A stretch of 64,000 nt of DNA from Taudactylus pleione (GCA_031769625.1 JAUIMM010000115.1:18492501-18556500); one strand, 5' to 3'; numbered from the stretch's first letter, positions 42,795-53,707 are shown. Numbers and translations: made by a program. Notes: a model not told the origin generated them from the letters alone.

Positions 42795-45700
42795 CTACAG
42801 TGGCATGATGTCACCATCATTGCCATCCTCACCCTCATCAGTGTGTACATCATCCGATTCCTCACACAATATCAGTTCATCCCCGCTGGAATCTACCATT
42901 ACAGAAGTATCTGTACTGTGACGTGATTGGTGGGAAAGGTTTTCCTCGTGAAATTTCCAGTTCATTTTAATGAACATCATTTTTTCTACATTTTGTGGAA
43001 GTAGCCTCCTTCGTCGTTCACTCACAAGGTTCCCGGCTGTACTGAAAACTCTCTCCGAGTACACACTGGAGGGTGGGCAGCTTAAATAATGCAAAGCCAG
43101 TTTATACAAGGGTCTCCAAATTGCCTTTTTTTTCTTCCAATATTCGAAGGGACTCTGTGACATGTCTACGTGTATGGTGTCCTGAAAATAATCCTCCACC
43201 ATTCTTTGGATGGTAATCGTATTAGATGGAGTTGCGGTAGAGGTGTCACTGGTGTTGGGCAAATCTTTTAGACCCGACCAGATGTCAAAATGTTGACTTG
43301 ACTTATCTGCATCACCACTGGGTCTTTTGGAAAAGGTGCATTTTTTTCTGGCTGCTGCTGCAGAAACCGAAGGAGGAGACGTCATCGTAGTGCCATGTGT
43401 CACTTCAGCTGCCAACTTGCTCACCAGGAGCGCTTTGGTTCTTTTAAGATCTGGGTCAGTTGTAAAGAAAGACACAGCATATGACTTGAACCTAGGATCA
43501 AGAATGGTTGCTAAAATATAATGATCAGATTTCAAGATCTTGGCCACCCGTGGATCCTGGCGAAGCGAACAAAGGACTTGATCTATCAGTCCAGCATACT
43601 TTGCGGAATCACTTTGTTTAATATCATCCTTCAATTTCTCCAGCTGCTTTTCCAAAAGCGAAATCAGGGGAATCACCTTACTCAAGCTAGCAGTGTCAGC
43701 ACTCACTTCACAAGTGGCAACTTCAAATGGTTTGAGCACCTTGCACAAGACAGAAAGTACTCTCCACTGTGCTGGGGTAAGGTACATTCCCCCTCCTCTC
43801 CCAATGTCATGGCTTGTCGTATAGCTATGGATGGCTTTTTGCTGCTCCTCCATCCGCTGAAGCATATACAGGGTTGAGTTCCACCTCGTTACCACTTCTT
43901 GCTTCAGTTGATGGCAGGGCAAATTAAACTGCTCTTGCAGGTGCTGCAATCTCCTGCACGCTGTTGCTGAATGCCGAAAATGTCCCGAAATTTTTCGGGC
44001 CACAGACAGCATCTCCTGAACGCCCCTGTCGTTTTTTAAAAAACCCTGCACCACTAAGTTTATTGTGTGAGCAAAACAGGGGATGTGTTGGAATTCACCC
44101 AGCTGTAATGCTTTCACTATATTTGTAGCATTGTCAGAAATCACAAATCCTGAGGAGAGTCCAAGTGGGGTAAGCCATGTTTCTATGACATCTCTTAGTT
44201 TTTCTAAGAGGTTGTCAGCGGTATGCCTCTTATTGAATCCGGTGATGCACAGAGTTGCCTGCCTCTGAATGAGCTGGTGTTGTTTGTTAGATACTGCTGC
44301 TGCTGAAGGCGATTCACCCACCCAGTGGGCTGTCACAGTCATGTAATCTTTAGTTTGTCCACTACCGCTTGTCCACATATCTGTGGTTAAGTGGACAGTG
44401 GGTACAATAGCATTTTGCAGACCAATAATTAGGTTCTGTTTAACATCCTGGTACAGCCGATGAATGGCTTTTCGGGTAAAATGAAACCGAGATGGAATTT
44501 GGTACCGGGGACACATGACCTCAACTAGCTGTGTAAATCCCACTGCATTAATTGAGGATATTGGACGCAGATCTAATATTAGCATAGCTGTCATGGCGTC
44601 AGTGATCCGCTGTGCGACAGGGTGAGAGCTGTCATACTTGCTTCCCCTTGCAAGAGATTCTTTAACAGTCAATTGTTTTTTTGGTATACTACTAGTAGTC
44701 TTCTTTGTCCACTTCTGGGATGAAGATCCACCAGCAGCAGCAGCAGCAGGCCTAGCGCTCAAAGATTCAGTTTCTTCTGAGGTGTCCTGGAAATTGGAGG
44801 AGTCACCGTGACTTAGCACTAATAAATTGGATGTTGTACTACCACTGATCATTCCTGAGGATATTGAGGAGGAAGGTGTTGTCGGCGGAGATTGCAGGTG
44901 CTGGGATTTAGTAGAGAGAAGGCATCTAGCTAATGCTGGACTGCTTGTTGTTATTTTTTTTGCAGTAGTTTCTGTTATCAAACACCTGTCATGAGCTCGC
45001 TGCAGATGACGTAATAGCGTAGAGGTTCCTAGATGTTTAACGTCCCTACCTCTACTAACTGTGGTCTCACAGAGGCTACAAATGGCTTGACAAACGTTGT
45101 CAGGGTTTGGGTAAAAGTAATTCCACACAAAAGATGTGGATTTCTTGGTTCTATGCCCAGGCATGGCAATGGCCTTCTTATCTTGGCCAAGAGCTGCTTC
45201 CACTGGTGCCTGACTTATACAAATAATATCCTCATCCTCAACATCCTCATTAGTGCCAGCATCAGCTGCACATATATTCCTCTCATCCTCTTGCAATTCC
45301 ACGGTGGCATCCTCAATTTCTATGTCCTCGGCAATACTGCTCATCCCCACAACTACAGATGGAAAAGAAACTGTGGAGGGCGGCTTCTCTGAAAGGTCAG
45401 GCTTACACATAGAAATGCCACTTGTGGACCCACTTAGACTCTCCTCAGGGATTTCTGACATTTGTGTTTCAAAAAACACAGTTTGTTCGACTGCCTTATT
45501 GGTTTTAAATTTTTTCACACTTCTATAGTCTGATTGAAAAGGTCTTTTATCATCACGAGAGGCACAAGATGCCTCACTGACAGCTGCAGAACCACCACTC
45601 AGAAATAAAGGGCAAAGCCTGAGTCTTTCCTTGCTGCTACGTGTGGTGAATGGTATGTTGCCAATTTTCTGTTTCTCTGCAAAAGTAGTAGTCTTTAGAG

Positions 45701-45881
45701 GTTTTTTTTTTGTCTTTACCCCTGTAAAATCTAAATTTTTTGATTTCAGGTTCCCTAAGGTTTTAAAGCCTCTACGCCCTTGAGCATCAGCTTTAGATAA
45801 AAGTGATGGACTTCCAGCCGCTGCAATGCTAGCATTTACATGTTGTTTCTGCTCTCCTCTCAGTTCATTCTCGTGATCCAT
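42795..45881 (-). CDS. hAT transposase with BED zinc finger, 1028 aa, intact
   Basis: It catalyses cut-and-paste transposition in the nucleus. Residues 1-245 are a basic/acidic, Ser-rich leader. A BED finger covers 250-299 (C268-X2-C271-X20-H292-X4-H297; conserved FVWNYF and CSLC). The RNase H-like core follows: first Asp near 498 (TDMWTSGSG), second near 580 (VISDNATNIV), then CFAHTINLVVQGFL (about 600) and TRWNSTLYML. The C-terminal hAT dimerisation region near 925-985 holds the expected Glu (SVYSERVFSTAGNLVSERR). A very acidic tail ends the protein. All family landmarks are present without stops, and ATG and stop are clear. It resembles ZBED-type Ac-like transposases. It reads away from the tandem array at 45907-48030. 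Confidence 0.93.
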   Translation of the reverse strand: MDHENELRGEQKQHVNASIAAAGSPSLLSKADAQGRRGFKTLGNLKSKNLDFTGVKTKKKPLKTTTFAEKQKIGNIPFTTRSSKERLRLCPLFLSGGSAAVSEASCASRDDKRPFQSDYRSVKKFKTNKAVEQTVFFETQMSEIPEESLSGSTSGISMCKPDLSEKPPSTVSFPSVVVGMSSIAEDIEIEDATVELQEDERNICAADAGTNEDVEDEDIICISQAPVEAALGQDKKAIAMPGHRTKKSTSFVWNYFYPNPDNVCQAICSLCETTVSRGRDVKHLGTSTLLRHLQRAHDRCLITETTAKKITTSSPALARCLLSTKSQHLQSPPTTPSSSISSGMISGSTTSNLLVLSHGDSSNFQDTSEETESLSARPAAAAAGGSSSQKWTKKTTSSIPKKQLTVKESLARGSKYDSSHPVAQRITDAMTAMLILDLRPISSINAVGFTQLVEVMCPRYQIPSRFHFTRKAIHRLYQDVKQNLIIGLQNAIVPTVHLTTDMWTSGSGQTKDYMTVTAHWVGESPSAAAVSNKQHQLIQRQATLCITGFNKRHTADNLLEKLRDVIETWLTPLGLSSGFVISDNATNIVKALQLGEFQHIPCFAHTINLVVQGFLKNDRGVQEMLSVARKISGHFRHSATACRRLQHLQEQFNLPCHQLKQEVVTRWNSTLYMLQRMEEQQKAIHSYTTSHDIGRGGGMYLTPAQWRVLSVLCKVLKPFEVATCEVSADTASLSKVIPLISLLEKQLEKLKDDIKQSDSAKYAGLIDQVLCSLRQDPRVAKILKSDHYILATILDPRFKSYAVSFFTTDPDLKRTKALLVSKLAAEVTHGTTMTSPPSVSAAAARKKCTFSKRPSGDADKSSQHFDIWSGLKDLPNTSDTSTATPSNTITIQRMVEDYFQDTIHVDMSQSPFEYWKKKKAIWRPLYKLALHYLSCPPSSVYSERVFSTAGNLVSERRRRLLPQNVEKMMFIKMNWKFHEENLSHQSRHSTDTSVMVDSSGDELILCEESDDVHTDEGEDGNDGDIMPL

Positions 45882-45906
45882 ATTACTTTATCACTATGAA
45901 CTGGAG

Positions 45907-48030
45907 TCACAGAGCTTGTATACACACAGTGGGCTATGCCCTTTCACGGAGCTTGTATAATAGACACAGTGGGCTATGCCCTGTCACGGAGCTTGTATAA
46001 TACACTCAGTGGGCTATGCCCTGTCACGGAGCTTGTATAATACTCAGTGGGCTTATGCCCTGTCACGGAGCTTGTATAATAGACACAGTGGGCTATGCCC
46101 TGTCACGGAGCTTGTATAATACTCAGTGGGCTTATGCCCTGTCACGGAGCTTGTATAATAGACTCAGTGGGCTATGCCCTGTCACGGAGCTTGTATAATA
46201 GACACAGTGGGCTTATGCCCTGTCACAGAGCTTGTATAATAGACACAGTGGGCTTATGCCCTGTCACGGAGCTTGTATAATACTCAGTGGGCTTATGCCC
46301 TGTCACGGAGCTTGTATAATACACTCAGTGGGCTATGCCCTGTCACGGAGCTTGTATAATAGACACAGTGGGCTATGCCCTGTCACGGAGCTTGTATAAT
46401 ACTCAGTGGGCTTATGCCCTGTCACGGAGCTTGTATAATACTCAGTGGGCTTATGCCCTGTCACGGAGCTTGTATAATACACTCAGTGGGCTATGCCCTG
46501 TCACGGAGCTTGTATAATAGACACAGTAGGCTATGCCCTGTCACGGAGCTTGTATAATACTCAGTGGGTTTATGCCCTGTCACGGAGCTTGAATAATAGA
46601 CACAGTGGGCTATGCCCTGTCACGGAGCTTGTATAATACACTCAGTGGGCTATGCCCTGTCACGGAGCTTGTATAATAGACCCAGTGGGCTATGCCCTGT
46701 CACGGAGCTTGTATAATAGACACAGTGGGCTATGCCCTGTCACGGAGCTTGTATAATACTCAGTGGGCTTATGCCCTGTCACGGAGCTTGTATAATAGAC
46801 ACAGTGGGCTATGCCCTGTCACGGAGCTTGTATAATACACTCAGTGGGCTATGCCCTGTCACGGAGCTTGTATAATACTCAGTGGGCTTATGCCCTGTCA
46901 CGGAGCTTGTATAATAGACACAGTGGGCTATGCCCTGTCACGGAGCTTGTATAATACACTCAGTGGGCTATGCCCTGTCACGAAGCTTGTATAATACTCA
47001 GTGGGCTTATGCCCTGTCACGGAGCTTGTATAATAGACTCAGTGGGCTATGCCCTGTCACGGAGCTTGTATAATAGACACAGTGGGCTTATGCCCTGTCA
47101 CAGAGCTTGTATAATAGACACAGTGGGCTTATGCCCTGTCACGGAGCTTGTATAATACTCAGTGGGCTTATGCCCTGTCACGGAGCTTGTATAATACACT
47201 CAGTGGGCTATGCCCTGTCACGGAGCTTGTATAATAGACACAGTGGGCTATGCCCTGTCACGGAGCTTGTATAATACTCAGTGGGCTTATGCCCTGTCAC
47301 GGAGCTTGTATAATACTCAGTGGGCTTATGCCCTGTCACGGAGCTTGTATAATACACTCAGTGGGCTATGCCCTGTCACGGAGCTTGTATAATATACACA
47401 GTAGGCTATGCCCTGTCACGGAGCTTGTATAATACTCAGTGGGTTTATGCCCTGTCACGGAGCTTGTATAATAGACACAGTGGGCTATGCCCTGTCACGG
47501 AGCTTGTATAATACACTCAGTGGGCTATGCCCTGTTACGGAGCTTGTATAATACTCAGTGGGCATATGCCCTGTCACGGAGCTTGTATAATACACTCAGT
47601 GGGCTATGCCCTGTCACGGAGCTTGTATAATAGACACAGTGGGCTATGCCCTGTCACAGAGCTTGTATAATAGACACAGTGGGCTATGCCCTGTCAAGGA
47701 GCTTGTATAATACTCAGTGGGCTATGCCCTGTCACGGAGCTTGTATAATACACTCAGTGGGCTATGCCCTGTCACGGAGCTTGTATAATACTCAGTGGGC
47801 TTATGCCCTGTCACGGAGCTTGTATAATACACTCAGTGGGCTTATGCCCTGTCACGGAGCTTGTATAATAGACACAGTGGGCTATGCCCTGTCACAGAGC
47901 TTGTATAATAGACACAGTGGGCTATGCCCTGTCAAGGAGCTTGTATAATACTCAGTGGGCTATGCCCTGTCACGGAGCTTGTATAATACACTCAGTGGGC
48001 TATGCCCTGTCAGTTGTCACGGAGCTTGTA
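45907..48030. repeat. minisatellite, about 54 units of 39-41 bp, inside the hAT element
   Basis: The unit is roughly CACAGTGGGCTATGCCCTGT followed by CACGGAGCTTGTATAATAGA, with variants TATAATACTCAGTGGGCTTATG and TATAATACACTCAGTGGGC. Each unit contains a GGGC(T)TATGCCC mini-palindrome. A segment around 46095-46560 is repeated at 46970-47430, shift 875 bp, including the rare CACAGAGC variant. A second duplication of 238 bp joins 47655 and 47893. The array ends about 25 bases before the transposase ATG on its 5' side. Confidence 0.95.
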
Positions 48031-48239
48031 TAATACAGTGAGTAGTAGAGTACACATACACACAGTGGGCTTATTATGCCCAGTCACGGAGCACACACAA
48101 GGGCTTATGCCCAGTAAAGTCACAGAGCACTGCCTACTCTAATCTATCTAACACTAGAACAGACAGCGCACTAGCTAACTACCTAACTACGCGTCACGCG
48201 AGAAATGGCGCCGACTGCCGGGCTCCGCGCCTTTTTATT

Positions 48240-48402
48240 GAGGCCGAACGTCACTCGGCTCTCGCGAGAATCCGACGCCGGACGGGTGACGTTCGGCCTC
48301 GAGGTGGAATCCGAGTCAGGCGGGAACACCCGAACTTGCGTTCGGGTGGACTCGGATTCCACCTGTTCGGAGCGGTTCGGATTCCTCAGAATCCGAACCG
48401 CT
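48240..48402. repeat. three successive hairpins in the hAT right end
   Basis: 15-bp stems GAGGCCGAACGTCAC/GTGACGTTCGGCCTC (48240-48254, 48286-48300) and GGTGGAATCCGAGTC/GACTCGGATTCCACC (48303-48317, 48349-48363, with an inner CACCCGAAC/GTTCGGGTG stem), and a 14-bp stem AGCGGTTCGGATTC/GAATCCGAACCGCT (48371-48384, 48389-48402). All stems are perfect. Confidence 0.93.
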
Positions 48403-48410
48403 CATCACTA

Positions 48411-48418
48411 GTTAGGAG
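48411..48418. repeat. 8-bp target site duplication (right)
   Basis: GTTAGGAG, matching the left side. Confidence 0.92.
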
Positions 48419-49029
48419 TAGCTGCAGCTGCATATAAAGAATGAAAATAAAAAAGTGAAATACATATATATTAAACACACAGTGAAGGTTTAAAATATGT
48501 TATAAAGGAAGGAAAGGGAAAATGAGCGCTTGTTAAAACTAGATCAGGGAAAACAAAAAAAATGAAACAATAAAAAAAAAAATCAATGTTTCAATCCATG
48601 TTAGATTGTCATCAGGAAATACAGAATGAAAGAAGCGTCTTACCTTTTAAACACCCAGCAAGTGAATCAGTGACTCCAGCGAGAACCCGAGCCGTGCACG
48701 GGGAACAGTAGGCACAGAATGATGACGTCATCGGCGCATCAATGCCACGCATGTCAGTGAAAATACCCATCACCATGAAAACATATAACAAGGGCAATAC
48801 ACTGTAGATAACAAACAAACAAATGTAGCAAGCATAATGTATAAAAACATGATACAATTAAACAGACTAGAGCCATCTGATGCAGACTGATAGTAAACAT
48901 ACAAGCATAATTATATGTATTTGTTAAGTCAGCAAGATGGTGTATCTAAGTTAAACATGCATCCATGCAATTCCATACATATATATGTACTAATATTAAA
49001 CAATGCCATCCTGAAAGACTGCAATGGAA
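48419..49029 (-). repeat. PLE 4 pseudo-LTR, upstream part
   Basis: It contains a hammerhead-like motif and a GACGTCATCGGCGC segment similar to the other PLE pLTRs (59700, 62560, 63070). It is split from the PLE coding region by the hAT element. Confidence 0.7.
48588..48616 (-). ncRNA. hammerhead-like motif with canonical CTGATGA core
   Basis: On the minus strand CCTGATGA is followed by CAATC, a loop, GATTG and AAAC. This is the copy with the canonical first strand. The G of GAAAC may be used in stem II, and the outer stems were not verified. Confidence 0.5.
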
Positions 49030-49222
49030 GCAGATTACTCATCAGCAAAACATGATAAAGGTAAAACATCATTTAGACCTTTAGGGGTGATCACATCCAA
49101 AAAATGGATCCAGAACGCTTCACGTTTTAAGAGAGCCCTATTTCTATCACCACCTCTTTTAAGAGGCGGAGTGTGGTCAGTCATTCTATAGCGAAGACTC
49201 GCTAAGTTATGTCCAGCCTATA
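49030..49222 (-). repeat. partial upstream copy of the PLE 4 3' end
   Basis: Nearly identical to 37230-37420 (AGCAGATTACTCATCAGCAA, GGGGTGATCACATCC). It adds a 4-bp CAGT duplication near 49177. Confidence 0.85.
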
Positions 49223-50404
49223 TGGTTTAAGATGTTTTAGCAAAGTGAGTAATATAACATGCTCATATTGTTGGCTGTAATTAAGCCTTGAAAAACAGTT
49301 TAGATACTTGAAAACATTGCACACACTAACAGACACATGTCTATCGAATTAAGATCAATTAAAGAGCTTTTTTGGATTGGAGAGACTTTAGATAAATACA
49401 TTGGATGGTAGGACACCCCATATCCTTCTGAGGAAACTATCTTGGATAGAGAAATGTGTTAAGGACTTGTGAGGTACATGTCTTTTCACCCTTTATGCAT
49501 TTATAATTAGAACCAGCATACCCCTCATTATCAGCCAGGCACCTGACCACCATTCTATGGAGAACTATCCTTGTCATTCAACCCCAAGAAAGGAGCAGTG
49601 ATCTCTAATCTGTGCAGAGCCCACAGTGCAGCGTGGAACGTGCACTGACACACCGGCGCTGTACGGCAGAGCTCCGGGGAACAAAGCAGTGAGCGGTGCT
49701 GCACATTGTGCTGCTGAAGTGGAGGAATAGTATGTACTTTCACTGGGTGAGAAACATCAACAGCTCTGAATGTGAAATAATTTGTATATATGAACTGGAT
49801 GCAGTGATTCGTAGCTGTATTATGTGATTTACAACTATTGGGATCACTACAAACAGCCTGCAGTATATCCATATTATAAGCTATACATCTTTATCTACTC
49901 CTACACTTTTATTCATCTCAAGGCAGTGTGGAGACATATACACATATATATGCTAACATCGGATATATCCCTATTATTGATTGTGAGATCTACAGGGATC
50001 TGTTTAAAGAAAAACTCTATTGCAAAAGCTGTTTTGATGCATTGAAAGGAGAAAAGTGACTGATTTTATGTGCACAAGAGATACATTTGGCATGTGGTAT
50101 TCTATATGAAATCATTACATGTGTAATTCCTAAATATACAGTATATACATATATGCTATATTGTTGTTATGGTTTCCATGTGGGACTTATCATCCCTTCT
50201 TATATGGTAGATTATATCTATTACTAATAAATTATTATTCAAATGGAGAATTGCAAAGTGTATATTGTCTCTACTGGAGTTTGGGCACTGTATCAGATTT
50301 GTCCATGTTTGAGCATTGTTGCTTTTTAGGGGATTGGTGATTACCCTTTAGAGCAGCCACTCCAATATAGGTGAATGAGGTGGCGTACTACAGTATATAA
50401 ACAC

Positions 50405-50407
<3 letters not shown>
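49223..50407. other. no gene seen
   Basis: AT-rich sequence without domain-bearing frames. Parts may be older PLE untranslated sequence. Confidence 0.45.

Positions 50408-50454
<47 letters not shown>
50408..50454. repeat. (TA)n microsatellite
   Basis: About 47 bases of pure TA. Confidence 0.95.
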
Positions 50455-50456
<2 letters not shown>

Positions 50457-50660
50457 TATAGTTATAATCTCCGCAATCACATCTCCATCGATCAAATGAT
50501 CAAATAGCTGGGGTGTTCCTCATGGATGATGATCCATATATCCAAAACAACACAAGAACCACACACAAGGAGTAGTTGCAAGGGAACTCACTACTTATAA
50601 AGCAAAATCAACTTGTTTATATCATAACAGGAAGATCAGACAGGGTTGCACGTAATCCAC

Positions 50661-50695
50661 CAACGTTTTGGTCTCAGCAAGGACCTTTTTCAAGG
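50661..50695 (-). ncRNA. hammerhead-like motif in the PLE 5 downstream pLTR
   Basis: Minus strand CCTTGAAAAAGGTC, a loop, GACCAAAACGTTG. GGTC/GACC forms stem II; core bases are degenerate. Confidence 0.4.
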
Positions 50696-50811
50696 TATGC
50701 AATCCCAAATCATCAGATTACAGTTCACACAGCACAAAAGGAACTGCATGCCAGCCAGCCAGCCAGCCAGCCACAATCAACAAACTGCATTAATTACTCA
50801 CATAGTACATC

Positions 50812-52070
50812 TGTTAGGATCTGTGGTTAGCAGATCATCTTGGTGGCAGTTCCCAGTCATAGTTGCTACTGGGACACCTCGCTGCCTCCAGTTTGTGTTC
50901 CTACCGCGTCTGAGTATGCCTGTCTGCTGTTTGATTCCTGCACTTAGGCCTGCAAGGCCGCATCTAGCCATGTCAGTTTATTCCCAGCTATTCTACCAGC
51001 AGTGTTCTCCACCTCGCTGTCTCCAGTTTGTGTTCCTGCAGCATCTGAGTACTCCTGCCTGCCGTCTGGTTCCTGCATTATCGTCTGCTAGGCCTCAAAA
51101 TGTGTTAGTACTATCACAGCTCAGTAGCCGCACCTCGGCTGTCTCAGTCGCGACTAGGCTGCATCCTGGTCAAGTCCATCCCAGCTAACCTAGCCGCATC
51201 TCAGCTCCCAGGCCGGATCCTTGCCAAGTACATCTCATCTCACAAATCTGCACCTTGGCCACTGGGCCGCATCTTGTGAAGTACAACTCAGCTCACAAAG
51301 CTGCACCTCAGCCACTAGGCCGCATCGGTTCGTTGGCCCTCAAGGTCGCATTGGTGTGTCCCACTCACACATTGGTCTCAAGGCCACTCAAGTCTCATAG
51401 TCTGCTACCATCTCGGCTCATTAGCCAAACCTCGGCCTGCTAGACTGTACTTTGAACTGTGGGCCTGATTCAGACCCACTCGTGAGCGCACAGCGCTCGC
51501 AAGCGGGTCGATGGTCCCACACTGCATATGCGCACGCTGGAGCTGGCTTGGGCGTATGCATGCACGAGTCCCGGAGTGGGAAAGAAATTCTCTCGCTCTC
51601 AAAGAGCGTCCGGCTCTGAATCAGGCCCTGTGTCTGTACTACTGCCAGTGTTCTTGACTCATCATTGGTTCTTGACTGTGTCTCCTTTGTCCAGTCCTTG
51701 TCCGTATCTTGCCTGTCTTATCCTTGTCTGTACCTTGCCAGTCCTGTCTTGTCTAGTCTGAAATCCTGCAATACCATAGTCCCAGGCTCTCCTGCCTAGC
51801 AGCTAGTTATTATTGTCCAGCCACTCCTTGTCTGGTGTCCTAGCTGCACCGTAGTCCCTAGATATTCCCGAGACCCATCATCAGTTGCTGCTGCTGTACC
51901 CTGTCCATTACACCTGTTTTAGTACTATTACCTGCAGCCTCACTCCAGCAAGTATCAGTAGTGGAAGAACTGCCACATCTCCATCCAGCCTTGTCCCTGG
52001 TCAGCAGTCCTACGATTCTCATCTTGTGTGAGAAGCATAATAACACCATGGTGGCCATGACCGCCATACA
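50812..52070 (+). repeat. possible Gypsy-type LTR inserted in PLE 5
   Basis: It starts TGTTAGGATC, a common start of chromovirus LTRs, and is C/T-rich with repeated CTGTCTTG and GCCGCATC words. Within it, CCTCGCTGYCTCCAGTTTGTG occurs twice about 140 bp apart. I could not define the right edge or a target duplication, so this is tentative. Confidence 0.35.
51461..51628. mobile_element. 168-bp MITE (GGGCCTGATTCAGA termini) with TGT duplication
   Basis: The ends GGGCCTGATTCAGACCC and GGCTCTGAATCAGGCCC are flanked by TGT at 51458-51460 and 51629-51631. It is a short deletion derivative of the 600-bp family. Confidence 0.85.
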
Positions 52071-52839
52071 TGCCATGTCGCGGTTACCACCACGTCACAT
52101 ATATGCCACTAGAATACCGGCAGTGTCAGACCTTTGTGTCACACTCCTGGAATGTAGGGGTCTGTGCATGCGCAGAGAGTATCACAACATGCGATCGGCG
52201 CATACTCAGAAATCAGGAGCTCAATAAGTGGAACACAAGCCATTAGGCATGCGTTCCAAGCTCAATATAGTAATGTATGGAAGTGGTGTATAGTACAGTC
52301 GCGGGGTTGATCAGATAATGCACCATGTACAAATAGCCCGTAAGTGAGTAAACAGAAAATATACAATATATAGTGGCTGTCAAAAAATAATTATTGGGGT
52401 AACACAATAACTGGACCTGGCTAGTTGACAAAACTTAGCCGATACTTAATTCAAATAGAACATATACTAAAATCACAAAACAGAAAAAAATCGAAATCAA
52501 AAGATAATCTTAAAAATTATCATAAACAAATTAATCATTAATCCAAATATATTACATATTGATATATCACTTCTAGTCTAAATAACTGCTTTTGGAAATA
52601 TTATAAATAATTGTCTGGATATGCAAAGCTCTATAGCAAATATAAGGAATGCTGGTGCAGATTACCCAGTTGCCAGATTCGAGTGGACACTGCTACAATC
52701 TAACTACATTAGAAAATTCCAATCAAATATACTAGCTTATAAAGTGATATACCATAACCAATACATAATAGCACAATAGTCGCTGAGTATAAACCAAAGG
52801 ATAAATCACACCAGAAACCCTTGTAGCTATAGGAACAGA
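52071..52839. repeat. probable PLE 5 pLTR continuation; no gene seen
   Basis: It contains TGTGCATGCGCAGAG and CGATCGGCGCATA words like other PLE pLTRs, then AT-rich sequence. Confidence 0.4.
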
Positions 52840-53425
52840 GGGCCTGATTCAGACCCGGTCGCTAAGCTGCGAACGCTCGCTGCCAAAAGGGGCCAGGTAT
52901 GCAAATCCCGCGATCGCACTGTCTGGCTTAAGGATGCCCTCTATGTCTTAGAGGGCGATGGCAGTGAGTGTACGCAGGAGTATAAAGCTGACCCACCTTT
53001 CTCTTTTAGCACACGTCATCTCCAGGAAGTGTCTGATTAATCGGTAACATTGAGACCCATCGGAGCTGCGCGCAGCATTTGAGGTAGCCCCTACCCCACC
53101 GCAAGCACTGCGATCACTGCAGTGAAATACAACCAAGTGATGTGTTCAATGACGCTACTTTACTAATCATGCACACCCAGTAAACTCCGTTTTGATGCTC
53201 AGACACACCTGCGTTCGCACATCCACTCCCCCGTTCACAAGCACCTTCCCCTGTCACCACCCACAAGCAACACTATCTGTCAATCAAAGTAGCGTCCAGT
53301 CTGTGTATGATGAGCGCACGATTCCCAGCCGCAGTGACTGGTTCGTGCATGCGTACTTTGACGCATACGCATGCGCAAATGTGTGATAATCGCCCCTAGC
53401 GAGTGTTCGCAGATTAATCAGGCCC
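52840..53425. mobile_element. MITE (GGGCCTGATTCAGACC termini) with AGA duplication
   Basis: The ends GGGCCTGATTCAG and TTAATCAGGCCC are flanked by AGA at 52837-52839 and 53426-53428. Internal words match the 9003 and 55571 copies. Confidence 0.82.
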
Positions 53426-53428
53426 AGA

Positions 53429-53707
53429 GCTCCAGTTGTATCTGAAATCCTCAAACAAACATGTTTTCACATGTTTTTGACAGTAATTGACTTAACCACT
53501 CTCGAGTATTAGGAGAACCTATAGTAAGAATTTTCATGCATTTCTCGCAAATCTCATTTGGCAGTCAATTCACACCCCTCCACTGCGTATAGTGCGAAAA
53601 GGCAATTTTAATTGGATTGGAGAATTATCGGGAGCATGCTTCGCGCCGAATTGTGCGAGTTTTAAGAAACAAACTCGCTACTCGCAATTCGCACCTAATA
53701 GGATTGA
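53429..53707. other. probable MITE remnant; no gene seen
   Basis: It contains GCGAGTAGCGAG-like and GAATTGCGAG words and ends CTAATAGGATTGACCCC, like a TIR, without a partner. Confidence 0.4.

Larger units (their letters stand above)
42217..48410 (-). mobile_element. hAT transposon, apparently complete and possibly autonomous
   Basis: The terminal inverted repeats TAGGGATGTGC and GCTCATCACTA are flanked by perfect 8-bp duplications GTTAGGAG (42209-42216 and 48411-48418), the hAT hallmark. The element is 6194 bp and carries one uninterrupted transposase gene on the minus strand, a tandem array upstream of it, and structured subterminal regions at both ends. It is inserted in the pLTR of PLE 4. 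Intact ORF, TIRs and TSD together suggest a young copy. Confidence 0.93.
37230..49222 (-). mobile_element. PLE 4, nearly full length, split by a solo LTR and a hAT transposon
   Basis: Read on the minus strand: an upstream partial copy of the PLE 3' end (49222-49030), the pLTR (49020-48419), a hAT insertion, the rest of the 5' region (42208-41975), N-terminal domain, RT, linker, a solo LTR, then the endonuclease and 3' end (37541-37230). Removing both insertions leaves about 4.2 kb, close to a complete PLE. The sequence at 37232-37420 and 49033-49222 is the same 3' terminal segment, so the element has the partial-tandem arrangement usual for PLEs. Confidence 0.85.

Noticed and set aside
46016..47948. 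Repeated 60-100 codon frames (MPCHGACII, ALSRSLYN)
   Set aside because: They are translations of the minisatellite in different phases with no start or regulatory context of their own.
45907..48030. CRISPR-like array
   Set aside because: The whole 39-41 bp unit is repeated with no unique spacers, and the array lies inside a eukaryotic hAT transposon.
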